NCBI GenBank assembly: GCA_040220895.1
Contig: JAVJVY010000008.1
Location: 214,104 to 278,103, forward strand
Reading direction: 5' to 3'
DNA from: UBA11591 sp040220895
Lineage (GTDB): Bacteria; Bacteroidota; Bacteroidia; Flavobacteriales_E; Vicingaceae
Length of the DNA stretch: 64,000 nucleotides
Below are positions 16,680-25,326 of the stretch, piece by piece; the first letter of the stretch is position 1, and the number at the start of each line of letters is the position of its first letter. Under the pieces are notes generated by a model. That model made no database searches. It was not told where the DNA came from and saw nothing but the letters and a program-made list of their open reading frames with translations. A program made the translations under genes and the position numbers.

Positions 16680-16928
16680 CTATTGATCTTTTCGCTTTTT
16701 TGAGAGGTCGTAACTTTTCTTGGTACCATACGCTATACCCGCTGCAACTAACCATCCTATGCCACCGTCTATCGGAATATTTGGAGGAGGAGGAGGTGGT
16801 GGCGGCGCGTACATAACGATAGCGGTAAGCGTGAAAAACACAAACAGAAACAATGCTTTACCGGTTTGGTCACCGCTAAACACCAACTTCTTTAGAATCC
16901 GTAAGGCTTTTTTCATAGTTATTGACAT
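16680..16928 (-). CDS. Octaproline mini-protein with PID-CTERM-like exosortase sorting signal
   Basis: 82 residues, or 78 from the second Met at 16916, which begins MKKALRILKK and may be the real start. Order: basic N-terminus; hydrophobic segment about 25-40 (ALFLFVFFTLTAIVMY); eight prolines at 42-49; NIPIDGGIGWLVAAGIAYG (50-68) as a second short hydrophobic helix; and a basic Lys/Arg tail. The Pro-Ile-Asp-Gly-Gly motif, helix and basic tail match what I know as the PID-CTERM putative sorting signal paired with Bacteroidota exosortases. If the first helix is a cleaved signal peptide and the exosortase cuts at PID, the mature piece would be little more than an oligoproline. The exosortase gene is 4.6 kb upstream on the same strand. 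Whether the first helix is cleaved is unknown. Confidence 0.82.
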   Translation of the reverse strand: MSITMKKALRILKKLVFSGDQTGKALFLFVFFTLTAIVMYAPPPPPPPPNIPIDGGIGWLVAAGIAYGTKKSYDLSKKRKDQ

Positions 16929-17001
16929 CTATCGTAATTCAGCGAATCAGACATTTGTTTCCAAGCGCGAATATAAGGCAAATCAATTAATTGACTAACT
17001 T

Positions 17002-20000
17002 TTAATAACTCGACTGGAAATAAAATTTTTCGGATTTTTTTCTGTTTTCAGTTAATACCCGCACAAAATAGATGCCGTTTAGCTCTTCAGGAACATTTAA
17101 AATATATTTCCTGACTTTGACACGGTTCAATTGAACGAATGGTATGACTTGTTTTCCGAGTACATCAATCAATTCGATTGAAGCATTTTCTTCTTGATCC
17201 AGATTAAATTCAATTATCGTCTCTTCATTCTGCCTGTAAATCAAAATTGACTCATCGCTACCTGCAATAGGATTATCGATTCCCACATTATCTACCACCA
17301 GTAGATCCCTTGTTGACACATCTGAGCAGACCCCTCCATCGGTAATGGAAAGAGAAACTGTATAAAGGCCGGCAGATGTAAATGAATGAACCGGGCTCTC
17401 AAGTGTAGATGTATTTCCGTCGCCGAAATCCCAATTATATGTCTGGGCATTTACAGAAGTATTGGAGAACTGAACACTGGTCGATTGATTCATAAATATC
17501 GTATCGCTTGGAGCTGTGAATGAAGCGATCAAAGGTTCCGGTGATTCGATTTCGAACGTCACCGCCATATCTCCACAAGCGCCGTTATTGCTGACCCAAA
17601 CAATGTATTTTCCTGCTTCAAGGTCATTGGCCGAGCTACTACCAGTGATGGTTTCAGTCTTCACAGTGCTGCCATTTTTGGTCCAGGTATAGGTGTGCAT
17701 GCCTGAACCAAGGCCTGTAATTTCTGCTGTTCCATCATTCTCACCAAAACAAGACACATTCGTTATTCCAGCTAAGTCAAGAGGAATGGAATGATCGAGG
17801 AAAATGCGTGGAGTGGTGAGTGTATCGATCATGTTCCACACGTAACTAGAGTTATTGGCCTCAAGCTTGATGCTTGTATTGGCGACATTATCATTTAAGA
17901 TAAGGCAATGATTATTTTCTACCCACTTATCTATTCCATTGAATTCAATGGTGTACATCCTGCTTTGGTTTGACGGGTATTGTGTCCAAACCCTAAGAGG
18001 GATGCTGAAAGAACTGTCTTCAGGATTCAGACCATTATAATAAACATCGGAATTATCGGAGGTTGACCAGGAAGAAATATTTGGAACAGTTCCTATGGCA
18101 CTGCCGATTTTTCTCGCTTCTCCCCAAATATTATCAAAGCTTGTTGTGTTGGTATCACTTCCAAACCTTAGGACACTGTAATCCATGTAATTTGAATTTC
18201 CATTGTAAGATAATTCCATTTTTAATGGCAGTTGAAATTCTGGTTTGGCTGCTGACTTAGCATTATAATCATCCTTGGCAATAACTTTGTCTGCTTCGTC
18301 AAAGATCAGACGCGAAAGGCTTCCATTGGTTGCCTGAACCCAAACAGCTTCACCACTATAAAGGGTATCAATATTATCTGCATTTATAGCCCAATAGTTT
18401 CCACCGGAGGCTCTACGTACAAATCCTTCACCTGACCCTTGAATGTTTTGTCTGAAAACATCTGTCCAAAGAACCGGAGATGGGTATGGATTAGACCTAA
18501 GATGCCAACCGTCTTCGGCCGTGCCAACTGACCCGACGTTATTGGATAGCCCGCCTGTTCCAATATTATTTCCTTGATTGATCGGACCTACTACTTCCAC
18601 CGTACCAGGTGAAGTCAGCAAGTAAACCATGAATCCGAGTGTCGGTGTAAGTGGATTTGTGGCGTTGGTGGCACCGACATAACCGTCACCATAATCACCG
18701 TTTATTCTAGCCGTTATGCTTTCGTCGTAGGTAAAAATGGAGACTCCGGCACCTACGCTTTGTGCCCCGGGGAAGCCTCCCGTCCAGATGTCATCTGCCC
18801 ATTGAGCTATGGTACCGTTTGTAGTAGGTGAACCAAGCATATGGTAACCTACACCTTCGGCCATTCTTCGCTGCACCCGAACGTTACCTGTTACTGAATT
18901 ACCGGCAGTCAATTCGGTAACAAAGGCTGTTTCGGTTGCCGTAGAAAGCATAAGTAACCCACCGTTGGAATTGAAGGTGCTGCTTCCCGTAACCGTGAGC
19001 GATCGCTCAAGCGAAACCGTTCCGGACGAAATGGTCACGTCATTACTGGCGTAAATATCTTCCATTGTGGTAGTTCCGGTCACCAATTGAGTTCCGGAGC
19101 TACCAATAAAATAGACCGTATCACCGGGATTGTGCTGGAAAGTTCCGGTATTTGCGAAATCTCCGTGGAAAATGTAGTCGCCACCTGCATTGCCATGGGT
19201 ACCAGTGTTTGAATAATCTCCCAAAACAGTAAAATCATTACCCGCACTATTTTGCAATGACCCTCCCGCAATGCCAGTATAGTTTCCCTGAATGGTCAAC
19301 TTTCCGGCAGATGAAGAAGGCAAGGTCAAAAGTCCACCGGCATTGATTGTTAGATCTCCGGCAAAATTTGAGGCATTCAACGGTCCTATCAATTGGACAG
19401 AAGATCCTGTAACCTGAATGTTGTCGTAATCAACGGTACTTGTAGAAGCTATAGAATCACCAGTTGTCGATGTGAATATCACTGTGGAATTGTTGGTAGT
19501 TCCTCCAATCAGCGTTCCGTTTACCGCTGTTCTTATCTCATCAACCCTTAAGATTGAACCGATGAAATCTAAATTCATCTTATTATTTGATGCAAGTGGT
19601 GGTGCTGACGTTTTATTGAACCTTAAAATGTCTATCGTTAATTCATCCTGAACATTGGTGGTAATGGAGTTTCCTCCGGTACCACTCATACGCTGCTCAT
19701 AGATGCCGGTAATGGTTCCCAAATTATTCCAATTGATCACGTGTGCATCGTTAGTCGAAGCATAAACAGCGAAACCATTCGTGCTGGTAAAAGTTCCAAT
19801 ATTGGTGAACGTCAGGTCACCATTCGTGCGGTGATCAAAAACAACACCATCGGCCGAAAAAGTTCCCGTACTTGCGATGTCAAATGTGCCCGAAGTGTTA
19901 TTCCTGAATTGACTCCTCAAATCACTGGAAATGGTAAGACTCCCTCCAATATCGATATCGTAACTTCCGTTGTTGGAAGTTCTTAATTCCAGGTAATTAC

Positions 20001-20997
20001 CGATGTCAAAATCACCGCCGTTGGCCACGCCAAGTGTGATGTTGTGATTCGTGCCACCCGAAGACAGAAAGCGAACAAAGGAACTGGTGACAACTGATCC
20101 GGCTGCACCAATGTTGTAATCCATAATTATGTCATCTCCTGAAAGCGGTATGGTCAGAGAGTTGTAGGTCACATCTCCATTAAAATCTATGTCAAAATCG
20201 TTATTATCTCCCAAGGCGGTTGCCTCAAATCGCAAATTATTGGTGATATCAAAATTTCCACCCGCGTCCTGAAGTAGGGTAATATCATTGGTTTGATCGT
20301 TGGATTTTAACTGAAAAAGGCCGGTTCCATCAAAGTCTGCAGAACTTCGCAGGTGTAAATCAACGGTCGCATTGTCATCGTTCATATATACATCGAAGGT
20401 GGTGACATCAAAATCGCCGTCAACGTCCAAGGTAAAGATGCAATCGTTTTTTACAAGATCCACATCGAATGGCCCTGATTTGAATTTTCCTACGGTAGTA
20501 ATATTTAATTCAGTTGAAGCGGAAAGGGAATTGTGAATAAAAGAATTGTCCATTAACAGTTGGCCACCAGAGGGCACACTTATATTGAACTCTATGTTGT
20601 CAAACAGGTTACTCCCAGGTACGCTCAAATTATTGCCAGAAGCGCCCGTTGCAATGTTAATCGTGCCGTTAACCGTTAGATTTCCAACGGCATTTGTTGC
20701 TGTAGGCACCATTGTTAAAGTGCTGCACGTTAATGTTCTCGTTGTATTAACTACAAAATTATTACTCGCGGATGCGTCGTAATTGAATGTTACGTTGGCA
20801 ACAGAAAAATTTCCATTGACAGTAATGGCATCCCCGGCAACTATTACGACATCACCTGATGTTGGAATGGTGCCAAGAGCCCATGTGCTTGTGCTATTCC
20901 AATTTCCTCCTCCGGTGCCGTTTGAAAACGTTTGACCTAGAAGTAAGGAGGTAGTTAATAGAACTGTGGCAGCGAATAATAGTAGAAATCTTTTCAT
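17002..20997 (-). CDS. Large secreted repeat protein with PKD and T9SS type-A domains
   Basis: 1331 residues. Signal peptide MKRFLLLFAATVLLTTSLLLG, then a G8-like opening (GGNWNSTSTWALGTIPTSGD) and a long beta-solenoid-like region (about 60-620) rich in Asn, Thr, Gly and Asp. A conserved non-repetitive block follows (about 650-1000, GVGYHMLGSPTTNG, PTLGFMVYLL). Next is an SprB-like segment (about 1090-1160), a PKD domain (NWDFGDGNTSTLESPVHSF, about 1190-1215) and a type-A sorting domain (ELNGIYFVRVLTENRKKSEK at the end). Likely a surface adhesin or matrix protein exported by T9SS. A perfect -7 box lies 17 bp upstream of the ATG. It stands between the exosortase pair and the PID mini-protein on the same strand, but its own C-terminus is a T9SS signal and not an exosortase one. 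Confidence 0.88.
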   Translation of the reverse strand: MKRFLLLFAATVLLTTSLLLGQTFSNGTGGGNWNSTSTWALGTIPTSGDVVIVAGDAITVNGNFSVANVTFNYDASASNNFVVNTTRTLTCSTLTMVPTATNAVGNLTVNGTINIATGASGNNLSVPGSNLFDNIEFNISVPSGGQLLMDNSFIHNSLSASTELNITTVGKFKSGPFDVDLVKNDCIFTLDVDGDFDVTTFDVYMNDDNATVDLHLRSSADFDGTGLFQLKSNDQTNDITLLQDAGGNFDITNNLRFEATALGDNNDFDIDFNGDVTYNSLTIPLSGDDIIMDYNIGAAGSVVTSSFVRFLSSGGTNHNITLGVANGGDFDIGNYLELRTSNNGSYDIDIGGSLTISSDLRSQFRNNTSGTFDIASTGTFSADGVVFDHRTNGDLTFTNIGTFTSTNGFAVYASTNDAHVINWNNLGTITGIYEQRMSGTGGNSITTNVQDELTIDILRFNKTSAPPLASNNKMNLDFIGSILRVDEIRTAVNGTLIGGTTNNSTVIFTSTTGDSIASTSTVDYDNIQVTGSSVQLIGPLNASNFAGDLTINAGGLLTLPSSSAGKLTIQGNYTGIAGGSLQNSAGNDFTVLGDYSNTGTHGNAGGDYIFHGDFANTGTFQHNPGDTVYFIGSSGTQLVTGTTTMEDIYASNDVTISSGTVSLERSLTVTGSSTFNSNGGLLMLSTATETAFVTELTAGNSVTGNVRVQRRMAEGVGYHMLGSPTTNGTIAQWADDIWTGGFPGAQSVGAGVSIFTYDESITARINGDYGDGYVGATNATNPLTPTLGFMVYLLTSPGTVEVVGPINQGNNIGTGGLSNNVGSVGTAEDGWHLRSNPYPSPVLWTDVFRQNIQGSGEGFVRRASGGNYWAINADNIDTLYSGEAVWVQATNGSLSRLIFDEADKVIAKDDYNAKSAAKPEFQLPLKMELSYNGNSNYMDYSVLRFGSDTNTTSFDNIWGEARKIGSAIGTVPNISSWSTSDNSDVYYNGLNPEDSSFSIPLRVWTQYPSNQSRMYTIEFNGIDKWVENNHCLILNDNVANTSIKLEANNSSYVWNMIDTLTTPRIFLDHSIPLDLAGITNVSCFGENDGTAEITGLGSGMHTYTWTKNGSTVKTETITGSSSANDLEAGKYIVWVSNNGACGDMAVTFEIESPEPLIASFTAPSDTIFMNQSTSVQFSNTSVNAQTYNWDFGDGNTSTLESPVHSFTSAGLYTVSLSITDGGVCSDVSTRDLLVVDNVGIDNPIAGSDESILIYRQNEETIIEFNLDQEENASIELIDVLGKQVIPFVQLNRVKVRKYILNVPEELNGIYFVRVLTENRKKSEKFYFQSSY

Positions 20998-21014
20998 AGT
21001 ATAAAATTATGTCA

Positions 21015-21022
21015 CAAAAATA
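21015..21022 (-). promoter_or_regulatory. TAnnTTTG -7 box upstream of the 1331-residue gene
   Basis: The minus strand reads TATTTTTG, 17 bp before the ATG at 20997. This suggests the giant gene can be transcribed separately from the exosortase pair. Confidence 0.5.
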
Positions 21023-21047
21023 GCTTATTCCAAGCACTCAGGCAATC

Positions 21048-21542
21048 TTACGGAAATGAATCCGAATGGTTTCCTTTTTTCGAGTCTTTCACTAATTTAT
21101 TAAAAACAACGGTAAAAATTGCTAATACAGTGGGAAAAAGAGGTGAGCGGAGCAATGAAAGAAGATGAAAATTACCAAATCGATTGACCATAAATGGCCA
21201 TAAGTAATCAAATGCCAAAATTACAAAGGCAATAGATGATGTAGCCAGATATGCTTTAATAAAGAAATTTAGATGGTCCCCCCGGGGATATAATTGCCTG
21301 ATTATGAGCATAGTGATAAGTAAATTAATAAGTACTTGTAACAAATTAATTACCAGTTTTATACCAAATAAAGCGGGGCCGTCCAACTCGGTAAGGAATG
21401 GTGGAATTGCTATATTACCTTTGTAACTGCCTGAAGCATGAATCGCTCCATTGATCATTAAATATAAATTCTCAGCGGTGTAATTGATCAAAATTGCACA
21501 CAGAATTGCTAATGAAATTAAAGGCCAATTATACTTAAACAT
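21048..21542 (-). CDS. Exosortase-associated small membrane protein
   Basis: 164 residues with about four transmembrane segments (roughly 8-26, 57-84, 96-115, 125-147) and a charged tail. It begins directly after the exosortase stop with zero spacing (TGA then ATG), so the two are certainly translated from one mRNA. Small multi-pass proteins directly beside Bacteroidota exosortases are known as XrtX- or XrtF-associated membrane proteins. This gene has the right size, topology and position (LSLLRSPLFPTVLAIF near the end), but I cannot prove family membership from sequence alone. Role unknown, presumably needed with the exosortase for substrate processing. Confidence 0.72.
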   Translation of the reverse strand: MFKYNWPLISLAILCAILINYTAENLYLMINGAIHASGSYKGNIAIPPFLTELDGPALFGIKLVINLLQVLINLLITMLIIRQLYPRGDHLNFFIKAYLATSSIAFVILAFDYLWPFMVNRFGNFHLLSLLRSPLFPTVLAIFTVVFNKLVKDSKKGNHSDSFP

Positions 21543-22082
21543 TCAAATCTTCCTTACGTAGACTACCCAGCTAATCAATATGATTAGATACATGCCCAAT
21601 GTAAAGGAGTAGTCGTGGTTAAATGCCAACCAATCGCGGTGTTCCATGGTTATAGCGACCAACAGAATAACCCTGATCAGGTTCAGAATATGAATTGTAA
21701 TTACTCCTGAAAGGGACCAAATCAACTTGCGCTGCCATTTACCGGGTAAGGCAATAATGAATCCGGCATAAAGGTACATAAGTGATAGGCCATCGCATGG
21801 AGCTCCTAGAATAACACCGGTCGAACCGACAATTCCAAATAATCGACCTTCGGAAAACACCTGATATCCCAGGAGCTCAATGAAGGAAAGGCTGTAATTC
21901 TGCAGTGAATCCATCAGAACCACATTGGCGTGGGTATAGAAGCCTTGAACATCTGTCACCAGAATAACCCAGACAATGATCAGCAGGATTACCCGGTAAA
22001 GGAATTGGTATTGCAATGCAAGCTGCTTCATCAAGACGTCAAATCTAGGATAAAGCGAAAATACTTTATTTACATTTGCCAT
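21543..22082 (-). CDS. Exosortase family transpeptidase (Bacteroidota Xrt type)
   Basis: 179 residues, multi-pass membrane protein. The exosortase catalytic triad is visible: Cys96 in ILGAPCDGLSLMYLYAGF, Arg137 in HILNLIRVILL and His156 in FNHDYSFTLGMY. Exosortases cleave C-terminal signals in the inner membrane of EPS-producing bacteria and are thought to transfer the protein to another molecule. The likely substrate is the PID-type mini-protein at 16680-16928. The long start (22082) leaves only 11 bp to the divergent wzc ATG. Met18 (22031) is an alternative that frees space for the divergent promoters and still keeps all membrane segments. Subtype (XrtX, XrtF or other) is not resolved. Confidence 0.9.
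   Translation of the reverse strand: MANVNKVFSLYPRFDVLMKQLALQYQFLYRVILLIIVWVILVTDVQGFYTHANVVLMDSLQNYSLSFIELLGYQVFSEGRLFGIVGSTGVILGAPCDGLSLMYLYAGFIIALPGKWQRKLIWSLSGVITIHILNLIRVILLVAITMEHRDWLAFNHDYSFTLGMYLIILISWVVYVRKI
22040..22047 (-). promoter_or_regulatory. Possible TAnnTTTG box for the exosortase gene (short start)
   Basis: The minus strand reads TAGATTTG. It makes sense only if the exosortase starts at the internal ATG at 22031, with a very short leader. If the 22082 start is used, it is a chance match inside the gene. Confidence 0.25.
22071..22078 (+). promoter_or_regulatory. TAnnTTTG -7 box for the polysaccharide operon
   Basis: TACATTTG is a perfect -7 match ending 15 bp before the wzc ATG at 22094. 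It would drive the 30-gene plus-strand operon. It overlaps the first codons of the exosortase gene if that gene starts at 22082. No clear -33 element. Confidence 0.5.
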
Positions 22083-22093
22083 TCGAAATTCTT

Positions 22094-24436
22094 ATGGAAC
22101 AAAGGTCAGATATTCAAAAATCCCCAGCCAGTCTGGACTACAAGTCACTTCTATTCCGTGCCTTGTCTCTGTGGTACTTGTTTGTGGTAGGCTTATTAAT
22201 TGCAGTGGCGTACTCCTACTATACGACGCGTTATCATGTACCTTCCTATTATGTAGATGCCAGAATCCTTGTGAAAGATGAATACTCGTCATGGGGACAG
22301 GAATATTTTTTACCAGGTATGGAATTGGTGAGTGCTCGAAACCGATTGGTGAACGAAATCGGCGTCATTCGATCATCGCCGGTGATCAACCGGACGCTTA
22401 GAAACTTACCATCGTTCAAGGTCTTTTATTTTGACCACGGAAACATTAAAACCTCGGAACTTTACAAGAACAGCCCTTTTGTAGTTGATATGGACAGCAT
22501 TGCTTACCGACGACTAATGGGAAGTGCTTATTTCCTGAAAATGACCTCACGTAAAGAATTTGAACTATCAAGATCAAAAGAATTCGAGCAAAAGATTTCA
22601 GGTGTATTCGGAGATACCTTGTATCTCAAAAAGGTTCCGGTGGTTATCCGCCCCAGATTCGCTTTCAGGGAAAGTTACCTGGAAAAGCTCTTTTCATTCA
22701 AGGTCAATAATCCCAATGTGTTATCTAAAAATTATCAGAATGGATTTGGCATTGCCCCAGAAGAAGAAACCTCCAGTATTCTGTTGATCAGCAGAAAAGG
22801 CCCACAGATAAGCAAGGAAATTGATTTCATCAATGAATTGATTGACAGTTACATGGAACAAGGCCTTGAACAGAGCAATCAAATCGCCTCCAAGACCATA
22901 AAATTTGTCGATGAGCAGATAGAACACATTCTGGACACCTTGATCATCGCTGAAAGTAAACTCCAGACTTTTAAAACCGGATTAAATTTTGAGCGCATTC
23001 CCCTCGAGCAAGGAGACATGGTTATTGAATTGACCAATGTCGAAAAGCAAAAAATAGATCAGGCCATTTTGGTCAGATTTTACGAAGAAACCATCGCGAA
23101 TATTGAATCTGACAGTTCTGCCAGTATATTAGTCCCGGGTTCAATCAGTGAGAATGCCACCATTGCCAGATTGAACGAACTCAACGATTTGAATGCCGAA
23201 TATTCACAAGCATCGGTTTATCGGACAAATAACAACGCCTATTACCGAAATCTAAAACTGAGGATCGGGAAAATGAGGTCGGATATTTTAGAGATGCTGA
23301 GGTATGAGTTGAAACTTGAAAAATACCGCTATGCCGAACTCCAGGGCCAGATAAGTCGAATTGAGTCAAAACTTGGAAGCGTTCCCAAAGCTGAACGAAG
23401 TTTTATCAATCTTCAGCGGAATTACAAATTATACAATGACCTCTACACCTATTTGCTTCAAAAGAAGTCAGAGGCCAGCATTGCCAAAGCCTCAAATATA
23501 TCGAGGGTTCAGGTCTTGGATTATGCCAGCAACATGCGGGTGCGCAAGATAGAACAGAATACCACATCCATGTACATGGTGGCGATTTTAATAGGCCTCA
23601 TCATTCCCGGACTAATCGTGTTTTTGATCGATAAATTGAATACACTGGTCATTGACCGAAAGGACATTGAAAAATACACGGAAATACCTGTAATAGGTGT
23701 GGTTGGTCACTCTCAGGAAGAACACAACCTGGTGGTATTCAAAAAATCCAAGTCGCTGATTGCCGAATCCTTCCGGACAATAAGAACTCAGGTAAATTTC
23801 CTGACCGAACAGAAAGAACACGTGGTTATCTTGCTAACATCTTCAATTAGCGGTGAGGGAAAGACTTTTTGTTCCATGAACCTGGCATCTGCTTTTGCTT
23901 CTCTTGGAAAAAAAACACTATTAATCGGTGCCGACCTTAGAAGACCTAAGATCTATGAAGATTTTAACATTTCAAATGCGAAAGGTCTTTCGGATTATTT
24001 AGTGAATTCCGCCGAATTGAATGAAGTAATTGAACATACTGAATATCCCGATATTGATGTGATGACCTCCGGTCCTGTTCCTCCAAACCCTTCTGAGCTT
24101 TTAGGAAGGGATAAAATGGGAGAATTGATGGTCAACCTGAGGAAAATGTATGATATCATCATCATTGATACCCCTCCTGTCGGCCTTGTTTCTGACGCAC
24201 TCATTCTGCAGCGATACGTAGATGTCAACCTTTATTTGGTTCGCCATAAACGCACCAACAAAGGGCATTTAGAAATTATAAACTCTCATTTTAAAGAAGG
24301 AAAGATCAAGAATATCGGAATCATCATTAACGACGTCAAACCCAGAAAAATTGGATATGGTGGATATTACGGCTATGGCTACGGGTATGGTTACGGATAT
24401 GGCTACGGATATTCAAATCCATATGTCAATGAATAG
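22094..24436 (+). CDS. wzc: Wzc-like polysaccharide co-polymerase with BY-kinase domain
   Basis: 780 residues from the ATG at 22094; a TTG 18 bp earlier falls in the promoter box. The N-terminal Wzz-type domain starts with a transmembrane helix (about 25-43) and has a coiled-coil-rich periplasmic part (about 230-460). A second helix (about 491-511) is followed by the cytoplasmic tyrosine kinase. That domain has Walker A SISGEGKTF (about 584-592), Walker A' GADLRRP (about 612-618), Walker B DIIIIDTPP (about 687-695) and a Tyr-Gly tail. It controls chain length and export of the surface polysaccharide by cycles of tail autophosphorylation. Gene 1 of the operon, divergent from the exosortase. 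No Wza-type outer-membrane exporter is in the window. Confidence 0.93.
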   Translation: MEQRSDIQKSPASLDYKSLLFRALSLWYLFVVGLLIAVAYSYYTTRYHVPSYYVDARILVKDEYSSWGQEYFLPGMELVSARNRLVNEIGVIRSSPVINRTLRNLPSFKVFYFDHGNIKTSELYKNSPFVVDMDSIAYRRLMGSAYFLKMTSRKEFELSRSKEFEQKISGVFGDTLYLKKVPVVIRPRFAFRESYLEKLFSFKVNNPNVLSKNYQNGFGIAPEEETSSILLISRKGPQISKEIDFINELIDSYMEQGLEQSNQIASKTIKFVDEQIEHILDTLIIAESKLQTFKTGLNFERIPLEQGDMVIELTNVEKQKIDQAILVRFYEETIANIESDSSASILVPGSISENATIARLNELNDLNAEYSQASVYRTNNNAYYRNLKLRIGKMRSDILEMLRYELKLEKYRYAELQGQISRIESKLGSVPKAERSFINLQRNYKLYNDLYTYLLQKKSEASIAKASNISRVQVLDYASNMRVRKIEQNTTSMYMVAILIGLIIPGLIVFLIDKLNTLVIDRKDIEKYTEIPVIGVVGHSQEEHNLVVFKKSKSLIAESFRTIRTQVNFLTEQKEHVVILLTSSISGEGKTFCSMNLASAFASLGKKTLLIGADLRRPKIYEDFNISNAKGLSDYLVNSAELNEVIEHTEYPDIDVMTSGPVPPNPSELLGRDKMGELMVNLRKMYDIIIIDTPPVGLVSDALILQRYVDVNLYLVRHKRTNKGHLEIINSHFKEGKIKNIGIIINDVKPRKIGYGGYYGYGYGYGYGYGYGYSNPYVNE
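24353..24412 (+). repeat. Tyr-Gly tandem repeat at the Wzc C-terminus
   Basis: Codons alternate GGN and TAY, giving a GYGGYYGYGYGYG-type tail with ten tyrosines inside the repeat and one more just before the stop. This is the expected position of the BY-kinase autophosphorylation cluster, but unusually regular. As a 6-bp tandem repeat it could expand or contract by slippage. Confidence 0.9.
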
Positions 24437-24460
24437 ATCGGATCAATTTCATAGCGACTT

Positions 24461-25321
24461 ATGAAGCAGTCCATCACTTCTGAATCCTGGGACATGGTTA
24501 TAGAACCCAAAGCCAAGTCTCTTTACATACCTTGGAAAGATCTTTGGGAATTCAGGGACTTGCTGTACATGTTTGTTAAAAGGGATGTCATTACCGTGTA
24601 TAAACAAACCATTCTTGGACCAGTCTGGTATGTTTTGCAGCCCATCATGACTACCATTATTTACATGTTCGTTTTTGGTCGCATTGCCGGTATATCAACA
24701 GATGGTGTTCCTCAGGTTCTATTCTACTTGTCTGGAATAACCATTTGGAATTACTTTTCAGAATGCTTTAATACCACAAGTAAAACATTCAGGGAAAATG
24801 CCGGGCTGTTTGGAAAGGTGTATTTTCCAAGATTGATCATGCCTTTGGCCAAAACCCTGTCTTCTTTACTTAAATTCCTTATTCAATTTGCTTTGCTGAT
24901 TTCAGTTTGGGTCTACATGCTTTGGACCGGTAAGGTGGAATTTAAGGCCAACGAGGGAATGCTATTGATACCGGTTTACCTTTTCATTATGGCTGGTTTG
25001 GGCCTTGGTTTGGGCATTATTTTTACCTCAATGACCACAAAGTACCGCGATTTGACATTTCTAATTCAATTTGGTGTACAATTACTGATGTATGCCAGTC
25101 CGGTTATTTATCCTATTTCTACGGTGCCCGCCAAATACCAGACCTTGCTGATGTTTAATCCGCTTTCACCTGTGTTGGAGGGATTAAGGCATGCCTTTTT
25201 CGGAGTGGGTGATGCAGATCCAACATTCCTGCTATATTCCATTGTTTTCATGCTCGTGACATTGCTTTCAGGTATTGTAGTTTTTAATCGTACCGAGCGT
25301 AAATTCATCGATTCAATTTAG
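24461..25321 (+). CDS. wzm: ABC-2 type polysaccharide exporter permease (Wzm)
   Basis: 286 residues. The N-terminal amphipathic part LWEFRDLLYMFVKRDVITVYKQT precedes six predicted membrane helices. GPVWYVLQPIMTTIIYMFVF and FNPLSPVLEGLRHAFFG are hallmarks of O-antigen/capsule ABC permeases. It forms the inner-membrane channel with Wzt (25935-27215). It lies 24 bp after wzc and is separated from wzt by one acetyltransferase gene with 5-bp and minus 4-bp gaps. Confidence 0.94.
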   Translation: MKQSITSESWDMVIEPKAKSLYIPWKDLWEFRDLLYMFVKRDVITVYKQTILGPVWYVLQPIMTTIIYMFVFGRIAGISTDGVPQVLFYLSGITIWNYFSECFNTTSKTFRENAGLFGKVYFPRLIMPLAKTLSSLLKFLIQFALLISVWVYMLWTGKVEFKANEGMLLIPVYLFIMAGLGLGLGIIFTSMTTKYRDLTFLIQFGVQLLMYASPVIYPISTVPAKYQTLLMFNPLSPVLEGLRHAFFGVGDADPTFLLYSIVFMLVTLLSGIVVFNRTERKFIDSI

Positions 25322-25326
25322 ATTCT

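Noticed and set aside
17002..20997. The 1331-residue protein as the exosortase substrate
   Set aside because: Its C-terminus is a T9SS type-A domain with no PID-type motif, transmembrane helix or basic tail.
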